A stretch of DNA of 64,000 nucleotides from DATKZM01 sp035527975 (lineage in GTDB: Bacteria; Pseudomonadota; Alphaproteobacteria; JAPULJ01), in assembly GCA_035527975.1 (NCBI GenBank), contig DATKZM010000068.1:1-64000 (forward strand), written 5' to 3'. The translations under genes were made by a program, and so were the position numbers. Below are positions 51,918 to 62,100 of the stretch, one piece after another. Position 1 is the stretch's first letter. Every line of letters starts with the position of its first letter. Under the pieces are notes generated by a model. It did no database searches, was not told the DNA's origin, and was given only the letters and a program-made list of their open reading frames with translations.

Positions 51918-53740
51918 CGGCCAGGCATCTCCTCGCGCGCGCCATAGCCTCTTGGGGTGTAGACCCAAACCCCGCCGTCGCCCTTATGGACGCGCCGCGT
52001 CTCGCTTGAGCCGACCAGGACGAGGGTCAGCATGTCGACCCGCTCGGCCGAAAGGTCCTTGAGGGACAGGACTTCGACGCTCTCGCCCGGACGGCCGAGA
52101 TTGCGCGCGAGCACCACCGGCGTCTCGGCCGGGCGATGCGACAGCAGAATGTCGCGCGCCTCGCCGAGCTGGGTCACGCGCCGCCGCGAGACCGGATTAT
52201 AGAATGCGATCACGAAGTCGCCCTCGGCAGCGGCACGCACGCGCCGCTCGATCACCGTCCAGGGCGTCATCAGATTGGAGAGCGAAATGGCGCAGAAATC
52301 GTGGCCCAACGGCGCGCCGATCCGCGCGGCTGCGCTCTGAAGGGCCGATATGCCCGGCGCCGAAGCGATCGAGATACGCCGCCAGTCGGCGCGTTCGGAG
52401 CGATCGAGCAACTCGAAGACGAGCGCGCCCATCGCATAGATCCCGGCATCGCCCGAGGAGACCAGCGCCACCGTGCGGCCCTCAACAGCCAGGTCGAGCG
52501 CGGCGCGCACGCGCGCTTCCTCCTCGCCCAGCGCGAAATTGTGGCAGGTCTTGCCAGCCGTCATCGGACCCAGCAGGTCGAGATAGAGGCTGTAGCCGAC
52601 GATATCGCTGGCCTCGCGGATCGCCTGATCGGCGTCCGGCGTGCGAAAGCGCGGATCGCCCGGCCCGATGCCGACGACCGTCAGACGCCCACGCGGCCGC
52701 CCTGCCATAGGTATATTTATGGGGGATATATCTATCGGCGCCGGCGCGCGCGCGATGGCGCAGGTGGCACGCCGGCTCTTGCGTTTCGGTACCACGAGCA
52801 CGGCGTCGGGTCCCGCTGCCGCAAGCGCGGCGCCCTCGGCGACGCCGTGGCAGCCGACCTCGCGGAAGACAGCATCGGAGGGGTTCTCGAGGCGCGGCGT
52901 TTCGGCCTCGAGCCGGGCCGCATCGAAGAAGCGCGTGGATACATCCAACGCCGCCGCCGCGGCATGGACGGCCGCTTCATCCATCTTGAGATCGATGGAG
53001 AAGATGCCGGCGACCGCGCCCTCGGCCAGGCCGGCCTCTTCAAGCGTACGCGCGACCAGCGCGACGACCTCCTCGGGCTCGGCATTGCGCTCGCAGCCGA
53101 TACCGACGGCGAGATGTTGGGGGTTGTAGACGAGCCGGCTGGTGTCGCCGCCGTCGCGGTCGTCACTGACGCGGATCGCCAGCGCGCCGTCATCGGCAAA
53201 GGGCAGCGTGCCATCGCCGAGCCAGGGCGCGGAGCCCTCCAAATGGACCCGCGCGCCGGTTAACAAGGTCGCCATGAAGTCTTTGAAATCGTTAGAATTT
53301 GCGAGCCGCCAGCCATCCGGCGGGGCGTCGAGGGCCACTCCGAAACGCAGGTCGCTCGCCGTGGTAATCGCGGGCGTGCAGTCCAACGTAGCGGCGAGGC
53401 TCGCGGCCAGATCATTGGCGCCGCGATGTCCGCCGAGCAGCGGCACGACGGCCGAACCGTCCTCGGCAACCGCCAGCACCGGCGGCTCGGCGCGCTTGTC
53501 GCCAAGCACCGGGGCCAGCAGGCGAACCAGAATGCCGGCCGCGCAGATGCCGACGACCGGCCGGCCCGCCGTATATAGTGCGCGCAGATGCGTCTTCAGA
53601 TCATCGATGCGCTGCACGGCATGCGGCGTATCGAACGCGGCATGGATCTCCGCGCCCGCCAGCGCAGCGGCCGCCGCGCGCGCCGTGTCCAACCCGCTCG
53701 GCCCCAGCACGATAACAACCGCTGACGCTAAAGCCGCCAT
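51914..53740 (-). CDS. cobJ: Fusion of cobalt-precorrin-5A hydrolase (CbiG) and precorrin-3B C17-methyltransferase (CobJ/CbiH)
   Basis: A 608-aa two-enzyme protein. Residues 1 to about 165 are the CbiG N-terminal and core domains (ICAAGILVRLLAPVLGDKR, PLLGGHRGANDLA); about 205-325 are the CbiG_C/CobE domain (AVGIGCERNAEPEEV, FREVGCHGVAEGAALAA). After a linker rich in Pro and Ile, the CobJ methylase starts near residue 345 (RGRLTVVGIGPGDPRFRTPD) with VSSGDAGIYAMG and PLGHDFCAISLSN. CobJ methylates C17 with ring contraction; CbiG opens the lactone afterwards. Its stop and start overlap cobM and cobI respectively. Confidence 0.93.
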   Translation of the reverse strand: MAALASAVVIVLGPSGLDTARAAAAALAGAEIHAAFDTPHAVQRIDDLKTHLRALYTAGRPVVGICAAGILVRLLAPVLGDKRAEPPVLAVAEDGSAVVPLLGGHRGANDLAASLAATLDCTPAITTASDLRFGVALDAPPDGWRLANSNDFKDFMATLLTGARVHLEGSAPWLGDGTLPFADDGALAIRVSDDRDGGDTSRLVYNPQHLAVGIGCERNAEPEEVVALVARTLEEAGLAEGAVAGIFSIDLKMDEAAVHAAAAALDVSTRFFDAARLEAETPRLENPSDAVFREVGCHGVAEGAALAAAGPDAVLVVPKRKSRRATCAIARAPAPIDISPINIPMAGRPRGRLTVVGIGPGDPRFRTPDADQAIREASDIVGYSLYLDLLGPMTAGKTCHNFALGEEEARVRAALDLAVEGRTVALVSSGDAGIYAMGALVFELLDRSERADWRRISIASAPGISALQSAAARIGAPLGHDFCAISLSNLMTPWTVIERRVRAAAEGDFVIAFYNPVSRRRVTQLGEARDILLSHRPAETPVVLARNLGRPGESVEVLSLKDLSAERVDMLTLVLVGSSETRRVHKGDGGVWVYTPRGYGAREEMPGR

Positions 53741-54435
53741 GCCTCGCCCCGCTTGTGCACGACGATCATCGAGAAATACGGCACCGCGCGCTCATCCACC
53801 TCGTCGAGGGCAAGGATGCGCTGGTTCGCCATCGTCGCGCGCTCGACATAACGCGCCTGCGCGGCAAGCCCCAGCTCGACCAGCAACTCGCGGATACGCG
53901 CGAAGTGCCGTCCCAGCTTTATTATTGCCGCAGCATCGTTCTCCAGCAGCCGCGCGCGTATCAGGTCGGTCTCCAGCGGTGCGGGGATCACCGTCATAAC
54001 ATCGTTGCGGGCGGCGAGCGGCGCGCCGAGCACCGCGGCGCAGGCGGTGAGCGAGGAAACGCCCGGCACCACCTCGACTTTGAAGCGCTCGGCCATGCGC
54101 CCGAAGAGATACATGAACGAGCCGTAGAAGAACGGATCGCCCTCGCACAGCACCGCCACGTCGCGCCCCTCGTCCAGATGGCCGGCGAGCGTTTCGACCG
54201 CCTGATCGTAGACGGCCTGCGCGGGAAACCGGGCGGCCACGATCGGCATGCGGATCGGTATTTCGGTTTTGGCGCCGTTCAGATAGCCTTCGACGATCGA
54301 GCGCGCCAGGGAAGGGCCCTCCTCGGGCGCCGGATAGGCCAGGACCGGCGATGCCTGCAACAGCCGTAGCCCCTTGACGGTGATCAGCTCGGGATCGCCC
54401 GGGCCGACGCCGATGCCGTAAAGCGTCCCGGTCAT
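53728..54435 (-). CDS. cobI: Precorrin-2 C20-methyltransferase
   Basis: A 235-aa CobI/CbiL methylase: GTLYGIGVGPGDPELITVKG at the start, LCEGDPFFYGSFMYL, VPGVSSLTACAAVLG. It adds the C20 methyl to precorrin-2 or its cobalt form. Start ATG 54433-54435 overlaps the cobL stop (ATGA); the longer upstream frame lies over cobL. The end overlaps cobJ by 13 nt. Confidence 0.94.
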   Translation of the reverse strand: MTGTLYGIGVGPGDPELITVKGLRLLQASPVLAYPAPEEGPSLARSIVEGYLNGAKTEIPIRMPIVAARFPAQAVYDQAVETLAGHLDEGRDVAVLCEGDPFFYGSFMYLFGRMAERFKVEVVPGVSSLTACAAVLGAPLAARNDVMTVIPAPLETDLIRARLLENDAAAIIKLGRHFARIRELLVELGLAAQARYVERATMANQRILALDEVDERAVPYFSMIVVHKRGEAWRL

Positions 54436-55640
54436 GGCTTCACGCCGACATATTGCGTGACCGGCATTTTCGGCCGCCAACTGAGGAAACGGCCGACCGG
54501 CGTTGCGTGCTGCACGGCGATGCGCCTGAACTCGCCGCCATGCGCCGCCTGCCAGCCATATAGCGCGTGCTCGCCCTCCACCGAAATAACATTGGCGACC
54601 AGACGGCTGCCTGATTTGAGCGCGGCCCAGCACGCCTCGAGCAGCCCTTCGGCCGCCACGCCGCCACCAACGAAAACCGCATGCGGCGGGTCGAGACCGT
54701 CGAGCGCCGCCGGCGCAACGCCGCCAACCATTTCGAGACAGGGGACGCCAAGCGCGGCCGCGTTCTCGCGAATAAAACCGAGGCGTTTTTCGTCGCGCTC
54801 GATCGCCACCGCGCGGCATGATGGATGCACCCGCAGCCACTCGATCGCGATGGACCCGCAGCCCGCGCCGACATCCCAAAGCAGCTCGCCCGGCAGCGGC
54901 GCCAGCATGGCCAGCGTGGCCGCCCGCACCTCGCGCTTGGTGAGCTGGCCGTCATTGACGAAAGCCTCGTCGGGCAGGCCGGCGGCATGGCTGTATGTCG
55001 TCGCGCCGGCGTCGGCCACGCATTCGACGGCGAGGGTGACGAGGTCGGCGATGGGCTCGGGCGGCCAGGCGCCGGCGGTGCCTTCAATGCGCCGTTCCTT
55101 CGGCCCGCCCATATGCTCGAACGCGGCCAAGGAGCTGCCGGCATAACCGCACCCGCTCAACATCACCGCGACGCTCGCCGGGTCATCGCCATTGCCGCAA
55201 AGGATCAGCAGCCGCCGGCCGGGCGCGACGGCGCCGCGCACCCGGTCGGCCGGGCGGCCGTGGATGGTGAGGCATTCGGCATCGGGCAGCGACCAGCCGA
55301 GCCGCGCGGCGGCCAGGCTGAAGGCCGACGGCCCCGGCATGAAATCCAGGTCCTCGATCGGGAAGTGCCGCGCCAGCATCGCACCGACCCCGTAGTTCAA
55401 CGGATCGCCGGTGGCGAGCACACAGAAGCGCGTGCCGCGGCGCGCTTCGATGTCGGGAAAGGCATCGGAGATCGGGGTCGGCCATTCCAAGCGCTCGCGG
55501 CCATCGTCGGGGATCATCGCCAGATGCCGGGCGCCGCCGACGAGCACCTCGGCTGCGTCGACAACGGCACGCGCCGTGGGCGCAAGCGAGGCGAGCCCAG
55601 CCTCGCCAATACCGACCACGGTCAACCACTTAGCTGTCAT
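54432..55640 (-). CDS. cobL: Precorrin-6Y C5,15-methyltransferase (decarboxylating)
   Basis: A 402-aa fused CbiE-CbiT enzyme. The N-terminal CbiE-like methylase has TVVGIGEAGLASLAP and LATGDPLNYGVGAML; the C-terminal CbiT-like domain has LTKREVRAATLAMLAP and LLWDVGAGCGSIAIEWLR with the SAM loop. It methylates C5 and C15 and removes the C12 acetate carboxyl. It is 7 nt from cobH. Confidence 0.95.
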   Translation of the reverse strand: MTAKWLTVVGIGEAGLASLAPTARAVVDAAEVLVGGARHLAMIPDDGRERLEWPTPISDAFPDIEARRGTRFCVLATGDPLNYGVGAMLARHFPIEDLDFMPGPSAFSLAAARLGWSLPDAECLTIHGRPADRVRGAVAPGRRLLILCGNGDDPASVAVMLSGCGYAGSSLAAFEHMGGPKERRIEGTAGAWPPEPIADLVTLAVECVADAGATTYSHAAGLPDEAFVNDGQLTKREVRAATLAMLAPLPGELLWDVGAGCGSIAIEWLRVHPSCRAVAIERDEKRLGFIRENAAALGVPCLEMVGGVAPAALDGLDPPHAVFVGGGVAAEGLLEACWAALKSGSRLVANVISVEGEHALYGWQAAHGGEFRRIAVQHATPVGRFLSWRPKMPVTQYVGVKP

Positions 55641-55647
55641 TGTTCGG

Positions 55648-56283
55648 TCATTGAATTGCCGCCGCGACAGCGTTGACCGCGGCGGCGGCCATAGCGCTGC
55701 CGCCGCGCCGGCCGCGCAGCGTCAGATACGGCACCCCGGTATTCGCCTCGATCAGCGCATCTTTCGATTCGGCCGCGCCCACGAACCCAACCGGAAAAGC
55801 GAATATGGCAGCAGGTTTCGCCGCCCCGTCTTGAAGCATCTCAAGAAGCCGGAAGAGCGCGGTTGGCGCATTGCCGATCGCCACCACCGCGCCGCCGAGC
55901 CGATCGGCCCAGAGGTCGACCGCCGCCGCCGATCGCGTCGTTCCCAGTTCGCGCGCCTTTGCCTGGTCGACTTCATGCAATGTGCAAACAACGTCGCTGT
56001 CCGCCGGCAACGCGGAGCGGATAACGCCTTCGGCAACCATGCGCGCATCGCATAAAATCGGCGCGCTATTCGTCAATGCCGCGGTCGCTGCCCCGGCGAC
56101 GTCGCCGCCGCCGAAAGCCAGATCATCGACGATCTCGACCATGCCGCAGGCATGCACCACCCGGACCGCGATCTCGACAATGCCGGGCGGCAAATGATCG
56201 AGCCGCGCCTCTTCCCGGATGACGGCAAAGGACCGGCGATAGATCTCCGCCGGGTCGCGCAGATAGCCGGTCATCGCGCTCAC
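55648..56283 (-). CDS. cobH: Precorrin-8X methylmutase
   Basis: A 211-aa CobH/CbiC. The catalytic His is H44 in RVVHACGM; CDARMVAEGVIRSALP and FVGAAESKDALIE are typical. It moves the methyl group from C11 to C12 to give hydrogenobyrinic (cobyrinic) acid. It lies 52 nt after cbiX and just before cobL. Confidence 0.95.
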   Translation of the reverse strand: MSAMTGYLRDPAEIYRRSFAVIREEARLDHLPPGIVEIAVRVVHACGMVEIVDDLAFGGGDVAGAATAALTNSAPILCDARMVAEGVIRSALPADSDVVCTLHEVDQAKARELGTTRSAAAVDLWADRLGGAVVAIGNAPTALFRLLEMLQDGAAKPAAIFAFPVGFVGAAESKDALIEANTGVPYLTLRGRRGGSAMAAAAVNAVAAAIQ

Positions 56284-56335
56284 CGATCCGCTCTCACTTG
56301 CCTGTACTCACTTACCCGCTCCCATTGGCCCGCAC

Positions 56336-57355
56336 TCAGCTTTCCGCCTCGGCCGGCTTCTTCATCGTGACCGGACCGAGCGGGTGTTCAGCGTGCGGAT
56401 AGGGATGGTGGTGGTGACCGTGATCGTGGCCATGACCGTGATCGTGGTCGTGGCTGTGCCCAGCCGGTTGTGCGTCGTTGGTGCCGATGCCCTCGACATG
56501 ATGGTGGTGGCTTTCCTGGGCTAGCCCGACCTGGTCCTCGAAGCCGAGCACCGCTTCGCGGTATTTGCACATTTGGCAATTCATCGCCGGCGCGCCCTCA
56601 AGGATCTCCAGCGCGCGCTCCCGGAAGGTCTCGACCACCAGGTCGTGGTGGTTGAGATACGAAGCCTTGACGAATTCGATATCGGGATGCCGCGCGGCGA
56701 CGGCGTCGGTGTAATCGTAGATGCGCTTCACCAGGACCCCGGTGAAAAGGAAATAGGGGAAGACGATGATGCGCTTGTAGCCGAGGCGCGTGGCGTGCTC
56801 GAGGCCCGGCTCGACCAGCGGGAAGGTCACACCCGAATAGACGACCTCGCCCCAGGCAAAGCCGAAGCCCTCCCAGAGCAGGCGCATGACCTTGCAGATA
56901 TTGGCGTTGGCGTCCGGGTCGGAGGCGCCGCGTCCGACCACGACCAGCAACGTCTCGTGCGGCGAGTAGGCCGCGCCCAGCCCGTCGATCGCCTCCTGGA
57001 TGCGGGCGCCGGCAGCACGCAGCATCTTGGGATCGATGCCAAGCTCGCGGCCGTATTCGATCCGCACGCCCTCGTGCTGCGCCATATAGGTGTTGAGCAC
57101 CGAGGGGATGTCGTTCTTCACATGGCCGGCGGCGAACAGCATGCCGGGCACCGCCAGGATGTGGATGTTGCCCTTGGCACGCAGGGCCTCGATGCCGTCG
57201 CGGATAACCGGCGTGGCGAATTCAAGAAACGCATGCTCGACATCGTATTGCGGCATGCGCTCGGCGAGTTTTCGCGCGACCTGGCCAAACTCCTGGCTGG
57301 CGCCGGCATCGCGGCTGCCGTGCCCGCACAGCAGCACGCCCGTTTTCTCAGACAT
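56336..57355 (-). CDS. cbiX: Sirohydrochlorin cobaltochelatase CbiX, long form with Fe-S motif and His-rich tail
   Basis: A 339-aa protein with two chelatase repeats (GVLLCGHGSRDAGASQEF near the start; LLVVVGRGASDPDANANIC in the second half). MNCQMC (C260, C263) resembles the MxCxxC Fe-S motif of long CbiX. The tail has two His clusters (283-286 and about 302-317, GHSHDHDHGHGHDHGHHHH), likely metal storage or delivery. It inserts Co2+ early, into sirohydrochlorin. Start ATG 57353-57355 has GGAG upstream. Confidence 0.92.
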   Translation of the reverse strand: MSEKTGVLLCGHGSRDAGASQEFGQVARKLAERMPQYDVEHAFLEFATPVIRDGIEALRAKGNIHILAVPGMLFAAGHVKNDIPSVLNTYMAQHEGVRIEYGRELGIDPKMLRAAGARIQEAIDGLGAAYSPHETLLVVVGRGASDPDANANICKVMRLLWEGFGFAWGEVVYSGVTFPLVEPGLEHATRLGYKRIIVFPYFLFTGVLVKRIYDYTDAVAARHPDIEFVKASYLNHHDLVVETFRERALEILEGAPAMNCQMCKYREAVLGFEDQVGLAQESHHHHVEGIGTNDAQPAGHSHDHDHGHGHDHGHHHHPYPHAEHPLGPVTMKKPAEAES

Positions 57356-57455
57356 GTCGTCTCCGTTCGAAGATCCTGGGGATTTTGTCCATGCTAATCG
57401 GCGAGAGCCCTCGATTCCAAGCGGAATCCGGTTGATCGCCCGCGCCCGCGCGACG

Positions 57456-58496
57456 ATGCTCGCCCCCATGTTCACGTTTTTCAACGCCAGCACCGGTCTT
57501 TGGCCCAATCTTTGGTATGACGCCTTCGCGCTTGCGGGGGCGGCGTTGCTGCTCGATGCGCTGATCGGCGACCCGCGCTGGGTCTACCGACGGGCGCCCC
57601 ATCCGGTGGCGCTGATCGGCGGCGCGATCGGTGTGTTGGACCGATGGCTCAACCGTCCGGCGGCCGCCGCGGCGTTGCGCTTGGCTGCCGGCATAGTGAC
57701 CATGCTCGTCGTGGTGGGCGCGGTCGGCGCGTTGGCCTGGGCGATCGGCTATGGATTGCGCCGGATAGAGCCCGAATGGATCGGCGCGGCTATCGAAGTC
57801 GTTCTCACCTCGGTCCTGCTTGCCGGACGCTCGCTGCACGCCCATGTCGCAGCGGTCGCGCGCGGGCTGGGCCAAAGCCTCGGCGAAGGACGCAAGGCAG
57901 TCGCCGCCATCGTCGGCCGCGATCCCGAGACGCTCGACGAGGCCGGGGTCGCGCGCGCTGCGATCGAATCGGCGGCGGAGAACTTTTCCGACGGCGTGGT
58001 CGCACCGCTTTTCTGGTATCTGCTGTTCGGCCTGCCGGGCATCGCCGCTTACAAGGCGATCAACACGGCCGACAGCATGATCGGGCATCGCTCGGAGAAA
58101 TACCGCGCCTTCGGGTGGGCGGCGGCACGCCTTGACGATCTGGTCAATCTGGTCCCGGCGCGGCTCGCCGGGCTCCTGCTGGCGTTGGGCGCGACGCTCA
58201 TTCCCTGGGCCTCGGCCAAGCGGGCGCTTGGCACGATGGTTCGCGACGCGGCCAAGCACCGTTCGCCCAATGCCGGCTGGCCGGAAGCTGCAATGGCGGG
58301 CGCGCTCGGCCTCTCGCTGGGGGGACCGCGCCAGTATACGGGCGATCATGCCGACGATCCCTGGATCGGCGCCGGCTCGCGCAAGGCCTCGGCCGGCGAT
58401 ATCAGGCGGGCGCTCACGATCAATCTCGCGACAGGTGTGTGGCTGATCGTCATCCTCGCCATCGGCTTCGGCGTCTCTTTCGCCATCAGCAGGTAA
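57456..58496 (+). CDS. cobD: Adenosylcobinamide-phosphate synthase (CobD/CbiB), membrane protein
   Basis: A 346-aa integral membrane protein that attaches the aminopropanol (phosphate) arm to adenosylcobyric acid. Signature blocks are LLLDALIGDPRWVYR, HPVALIGGAIGVLDR, ARAAIESAAENFSDGVVAPL and AYKAINTADSMIGH. Several hydrophobic segments are evident. The start is ATG 57456 or ATG 57468. It is the only plus-strand gene in this part and is divergent from cbiX and convergent with cobO (10 nt between stops). Confidence 0.92.
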   Translation: MLAPMFTFFNASTGLWPNLWYDAFALAGAALLLDALIGDPRWVYRRAPHPVALIGGAIGVLDRWLNRPAAAAALRLAAGIVTMLVVVGAVGALAWAIGYGLRRIEPEWIGAAIEVVLTSVLLAGRSLHAHVAAVARGLGQSLGEGRKAVAAIVGRDPETLDEAGVARAAIESAAENFSDGVVAPLFWYLLFGLPGIAAYKAINTADSMIGHRSEKYRAFGWAAARLDDLVNLVPARLAGLLLALGATLIPWASAKRALGTMVRDAAKHRSPNAGWPEAAMAGALGLSLGGPRQYTGDHADDPWIGAGSRKASAGDIRRALTINLATGVWLIVILAIGFGVSFAISR

Positions 58497-58506
58497 TTTC
58501 GGGGCA

Positions 58507-59148
58507 TCAAAACTCGATCCCCTTCTGCGCCTTCACGCCGGCGCGGAACGGATGCTTGATCATGGTCATCTCGGTGACCAGATCGGCGGCGTCGATCAGC
58601 TCGTCCTTGGCGTTGCGGCCGGTGACGACGACGTGGAGGTCTTCGGGTTTACCCTTCAGGAAGGCGACGATCTCGTCGAGCGGCAAGTAGTCGTAGCGCA
58701 GCACGATATTGAGCTCGTCGAGGATCACCAGATCGTATTGCGGGTTCTCGCCGCGGCTAGCCTCGATCATTTCTTTTGAGGTTTCCCAGGCGGCCTCGGC
58801 CGCGCGGATATCGCGGGCGCGGTCTTGCGTCTCCCAGGTGAAGCCCTCGCCCATGGTGCGGATCGTCACCAGATCGGGAAACGCCTCCAGCACCACGCGC
58901 TCGCCGGTCTCCCACTTGCCCTTGACGTACTGGACGATGCCGACGCGCATGCCGTTGCCGATGGCCCGCGCGGCGAGGCCGAAGGCGGCGGTCGACTTGC
59001 CCTTGCCCTTGCCGGTATGGACGATCAGCAAGCCCTTCTCGATCGTCTTGGTGGCCAGCATCTTGTCGCGCGCGGCTTTCTTGTTGCGCGCCTTTTCGTT
59101 CGCGCGGGCGAATTCGTCATTTTGTTCTGTGGTCTGTTTGTCGCTCAT
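58507..59148 (-). CDS. cobO: Cob(I)yrinic acid a,c-diamide adenosyltransferase
   Basis: A 213-aa CobA/CobO-type enzyme. Walker A is GKGKGKST at residues 46-53 within LLIVHTGKGKGKSTAAFGL; LVILDELNIVLRYDYL and VVVTGRNAKDELIDAADLV follow. It puts the adenosyl group on cobalt. A charged helix of about 35 residues precedes the core. It overlaps cobN by 4 nt. Confidence 0.95.
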   Translation of the reverse strand: MSDKQTTEQNDEFARANEKARNKKAARDKMLATKTIEKGLLIVHTGKGKGKSTAAFGLAARAIGNGMRVGIVQYVKGKWETGERVVLEAFPDLVTIRTMGEGFTWETQDRARDIRAAEAAWETSKEMIEASRGENPQYDLVILDELNIVLRYDYLPLDEIVAFLKGKPEDLHVVVTGRNAKDELIDAADLVTEMTMIKHPFRAGVKAQKGIEF

Positions 59149-62100
59149 TGCGCCGCCTCCACTGAGTCCATCGCGCGTCCGGCAAGCGCGCGCAACGTCA
59201 TCCCGGCGCTGTTGGATTTGGGCCGCCAGAGCGCGCGTTCCTCGGCCTCGACCAGCCGCTCGGCGATCTCGCGCGCGGCGGCGGGATTGTTCTCCTCGAT
59301 GAATCCACGCACCCGGTCATCGGCGATGAAGGCGTCATAGACCGCATCAAAATGGTGATCGGCGACGACCCGCGCCGTAGCCGCGAAGGCAAACAGGTAG
59401 TCGACCGTCGCGGCGATCTCGAAGGCGCCCTTATAGCCGTGGCGCATCACGCCCTCGATCCATTTGGGATTGACGACGCGCGCCCGCACCACGCGCCCGA
59501 TCTCTTCAGCTAACGTGCGCACCTTGGGCGTTTCGGGGCGGCTGTGGTCGTTGTGATAGATGGCGGGCTGGGCGCCCGAAACGTGACGCACCGCCGCCGC
59601 CATGCCGCCCTCGAACTGGTAATAGTCGTCGCTGTCCAGCAGATCGTGCTCGCGGTTGTCCTGATTGTGGACCACCGCCTCGACGCCTTTGAGCCGTGTC
59701 TCGAAGAGCCGGTGTTCCGCCGTCCCGGCCGCCCCCGAGCCGTAGGCATAGCCGCCCCAGGCGATATAGGCACGGGCAAGATCGGCGTCGCTCTCCCAAC
59801 CGCGCTCGTCGATCAAGGCCTGAAGTCCGGCCCCGTAGGCGCCGGGCTTGGAGCCGAAGACGCGGAAGCCGGCGCGTATGTCCGCCTCGTCGGCGGTAAG
59901 CCCATCGGCCAGAAAGCCTGCCCGGTCGGCCCGGACGCGCGCGGCAAGGGGGTTTTCCGCATCGCTCTCGTTAAGGGCTGCGACCGCGCGCACGGCCGAA
60001 TCGAAGAGATCGATCTGGCTCGGGAAGGCGTCGCGGAAGAAACCCGAAATGCGCAAGGTGACGTCGACGCGCGGCCGCCCGAGCACGCCGGCCGGCATGA
60101 CCTCGAAGCCGGTGACCCGGCGCGAGGCCGTATCCCAGCTCGGCTGCACGCCTATCAGCGCCAGCGCCTGGGCGATGTCGTCGCCGCCGGTGCGCATATT
60201 GGCGGTGCCCCAGGCGCTGAGCGCCATGCTGCGCGGCCAGCGCCCGTGCTCCTGGCGGTGGCGGTCGACCAACAGGCCGGCCGACTTCCAGCCGAGCATC
60301 CAGGCGGCGGGCGTCGGCACCGTGCGGTTGTCGACGGAGTAGAAATTGCGGCCGGTCGGCAGCACGTCGAGCCGCCCGCGTGTCGGTGCCCCCGAGGGTC
60401 CGGGCTCGACGAAACGCCCATCGAGGCCGGCAAGCAGGCCTTCGATTTCCGCCGCGCCCGAGCCCGCAACGGCCGGCCGCACGGTGCCCGCGACATGGTC
60501 GAGCACGGCCCGGCTGCAGGCCCAGTCTTGACCGGGCGTCCGTTCGCCGGCGATCAGCGCTGCGGCCAGTTCCTCGATGCGCTCCACCGTATCGCCATTG
60601 CTGCGCCACGGCGCCTCCCCGTTCAGCGCGTCCGGTCGTGGCCCGCTCCAGGACGTGCCCATCTCGCAATCGAGGGGGTCGAAATCGCCGAGCCCCAGAT
60701 CCTTTGCCAGCGCCCGGATGAGCGAGGCATCGCTGCCCTCGCCGCTGTTCCGCGGCACGCGCACCAGGGCCACCAGGAGATCGGTCAGAAGCCGGCCGGT
60801 CGGCGCCGTGCCGAAAATATGCAGCCCGTCGCGGATCTGCATTTCCTTGAGCTCGCAGAGATAGTTGTCGAGCTTGGCGAGCGCTTCGTCGGAGCCGTCC
60901 TCCTCGGCGATGCCGCAATCCTGATCGAGCCCGGTCGATTGGGTGAGCTCCAATATGTGCTTGCGCAGGAGCTCGAGCCGCCTGGGATCGATGCCCGCGG
61001 CCTCGTAATACTCGTCGACGAGTTGCTCCAGATCCTTGAGCGGACCGTAGGATTCGGCGCGCGTGAGCGGCGGCGTCAGGTGGTCGATGATGACGGCCGA
61101 ACTGCGCCGCTTGGCCTGGCTGCCCTCGCCCGGATCGTTGACGATGAAGGGATAAAGATGCGGCAGGGGCCCAAGCGCGGCCTCGGGATAGCAGGTCTCC
61201 GAAAGCGCCACCGCCTTGCCGGGCAGCCATTCGAGATTGCCGTGCTTGCCGGCATGGACGACCGCGTGAACACCCCATTGCGTGCGCAGCCAGGCATAGA
61301 AGGCGAAATACGCGTGCGGCGGCACCAGCGCGGGATCGTGATAGCTCGCCGACGGGTCGATGTTGTAACCGCGCGCCGGCTGCACGCCAATGGCGACGTT
61401 GCCGAAGCGGTGGACAGCCAGCACGAAGGCATCGCCGTCGAAGTAGGGATCGTCCTTGGGCGGGCCCCAGCGTTCCGTCACGTCGTCGCGCAAAGCTTTG
61501 GGAAGGGTTTCGAAGAACGTTTCGTATTGGCCGAGCGTCAAGCGCTCGCCGCCGGTGCGATGCGCGCCGCGCTTCAACGCATTGGTCGGGAGCGCATTGG
61601 TCGGGCCGGCGAGGAAGCGCGCCATCAGGGCGTTGCCGTCGGCCGGCACCTCGCCCACCGCGTAGCCGGCATCCCCCAGACCCTCGAGCATACCAATCAC
61701 GCTGGCCGGGGTGTCGAGCCCGACGCCGTTGCCGAGGCGGCCGTCGCGGTTCGGATAGTTGGCCAGCACCAGGCCGATGCGCCGCTCGGCCGGGGCCGTC
61801 GACCGAAGTTTCGCCCAGCGCGCGGCCAGCGCCGCCGTAAAGTCAATGCGGTCGGCGACCGGGGCGTAGGCGGCAAGCGAAATCTCGGTGAGCTCGTCGT
61901 AGCGCGCCTCGGTCTTGAACGAGACGGCGCGGGACAGCACGCGCCCGTCGACCTCGGGCAGCACGACGTTCATGGCAAGATCGCGCGGTGAAAGGCCGTT
62001 GCTGCCCGCGCGCCAAACCGCCTCGGACGACCCGGCGAAGACGACCTGCAAAACCGGGCAGTCGGCGGCATCATAGGGCGTCTCGCTGCGCGTTGCGCCG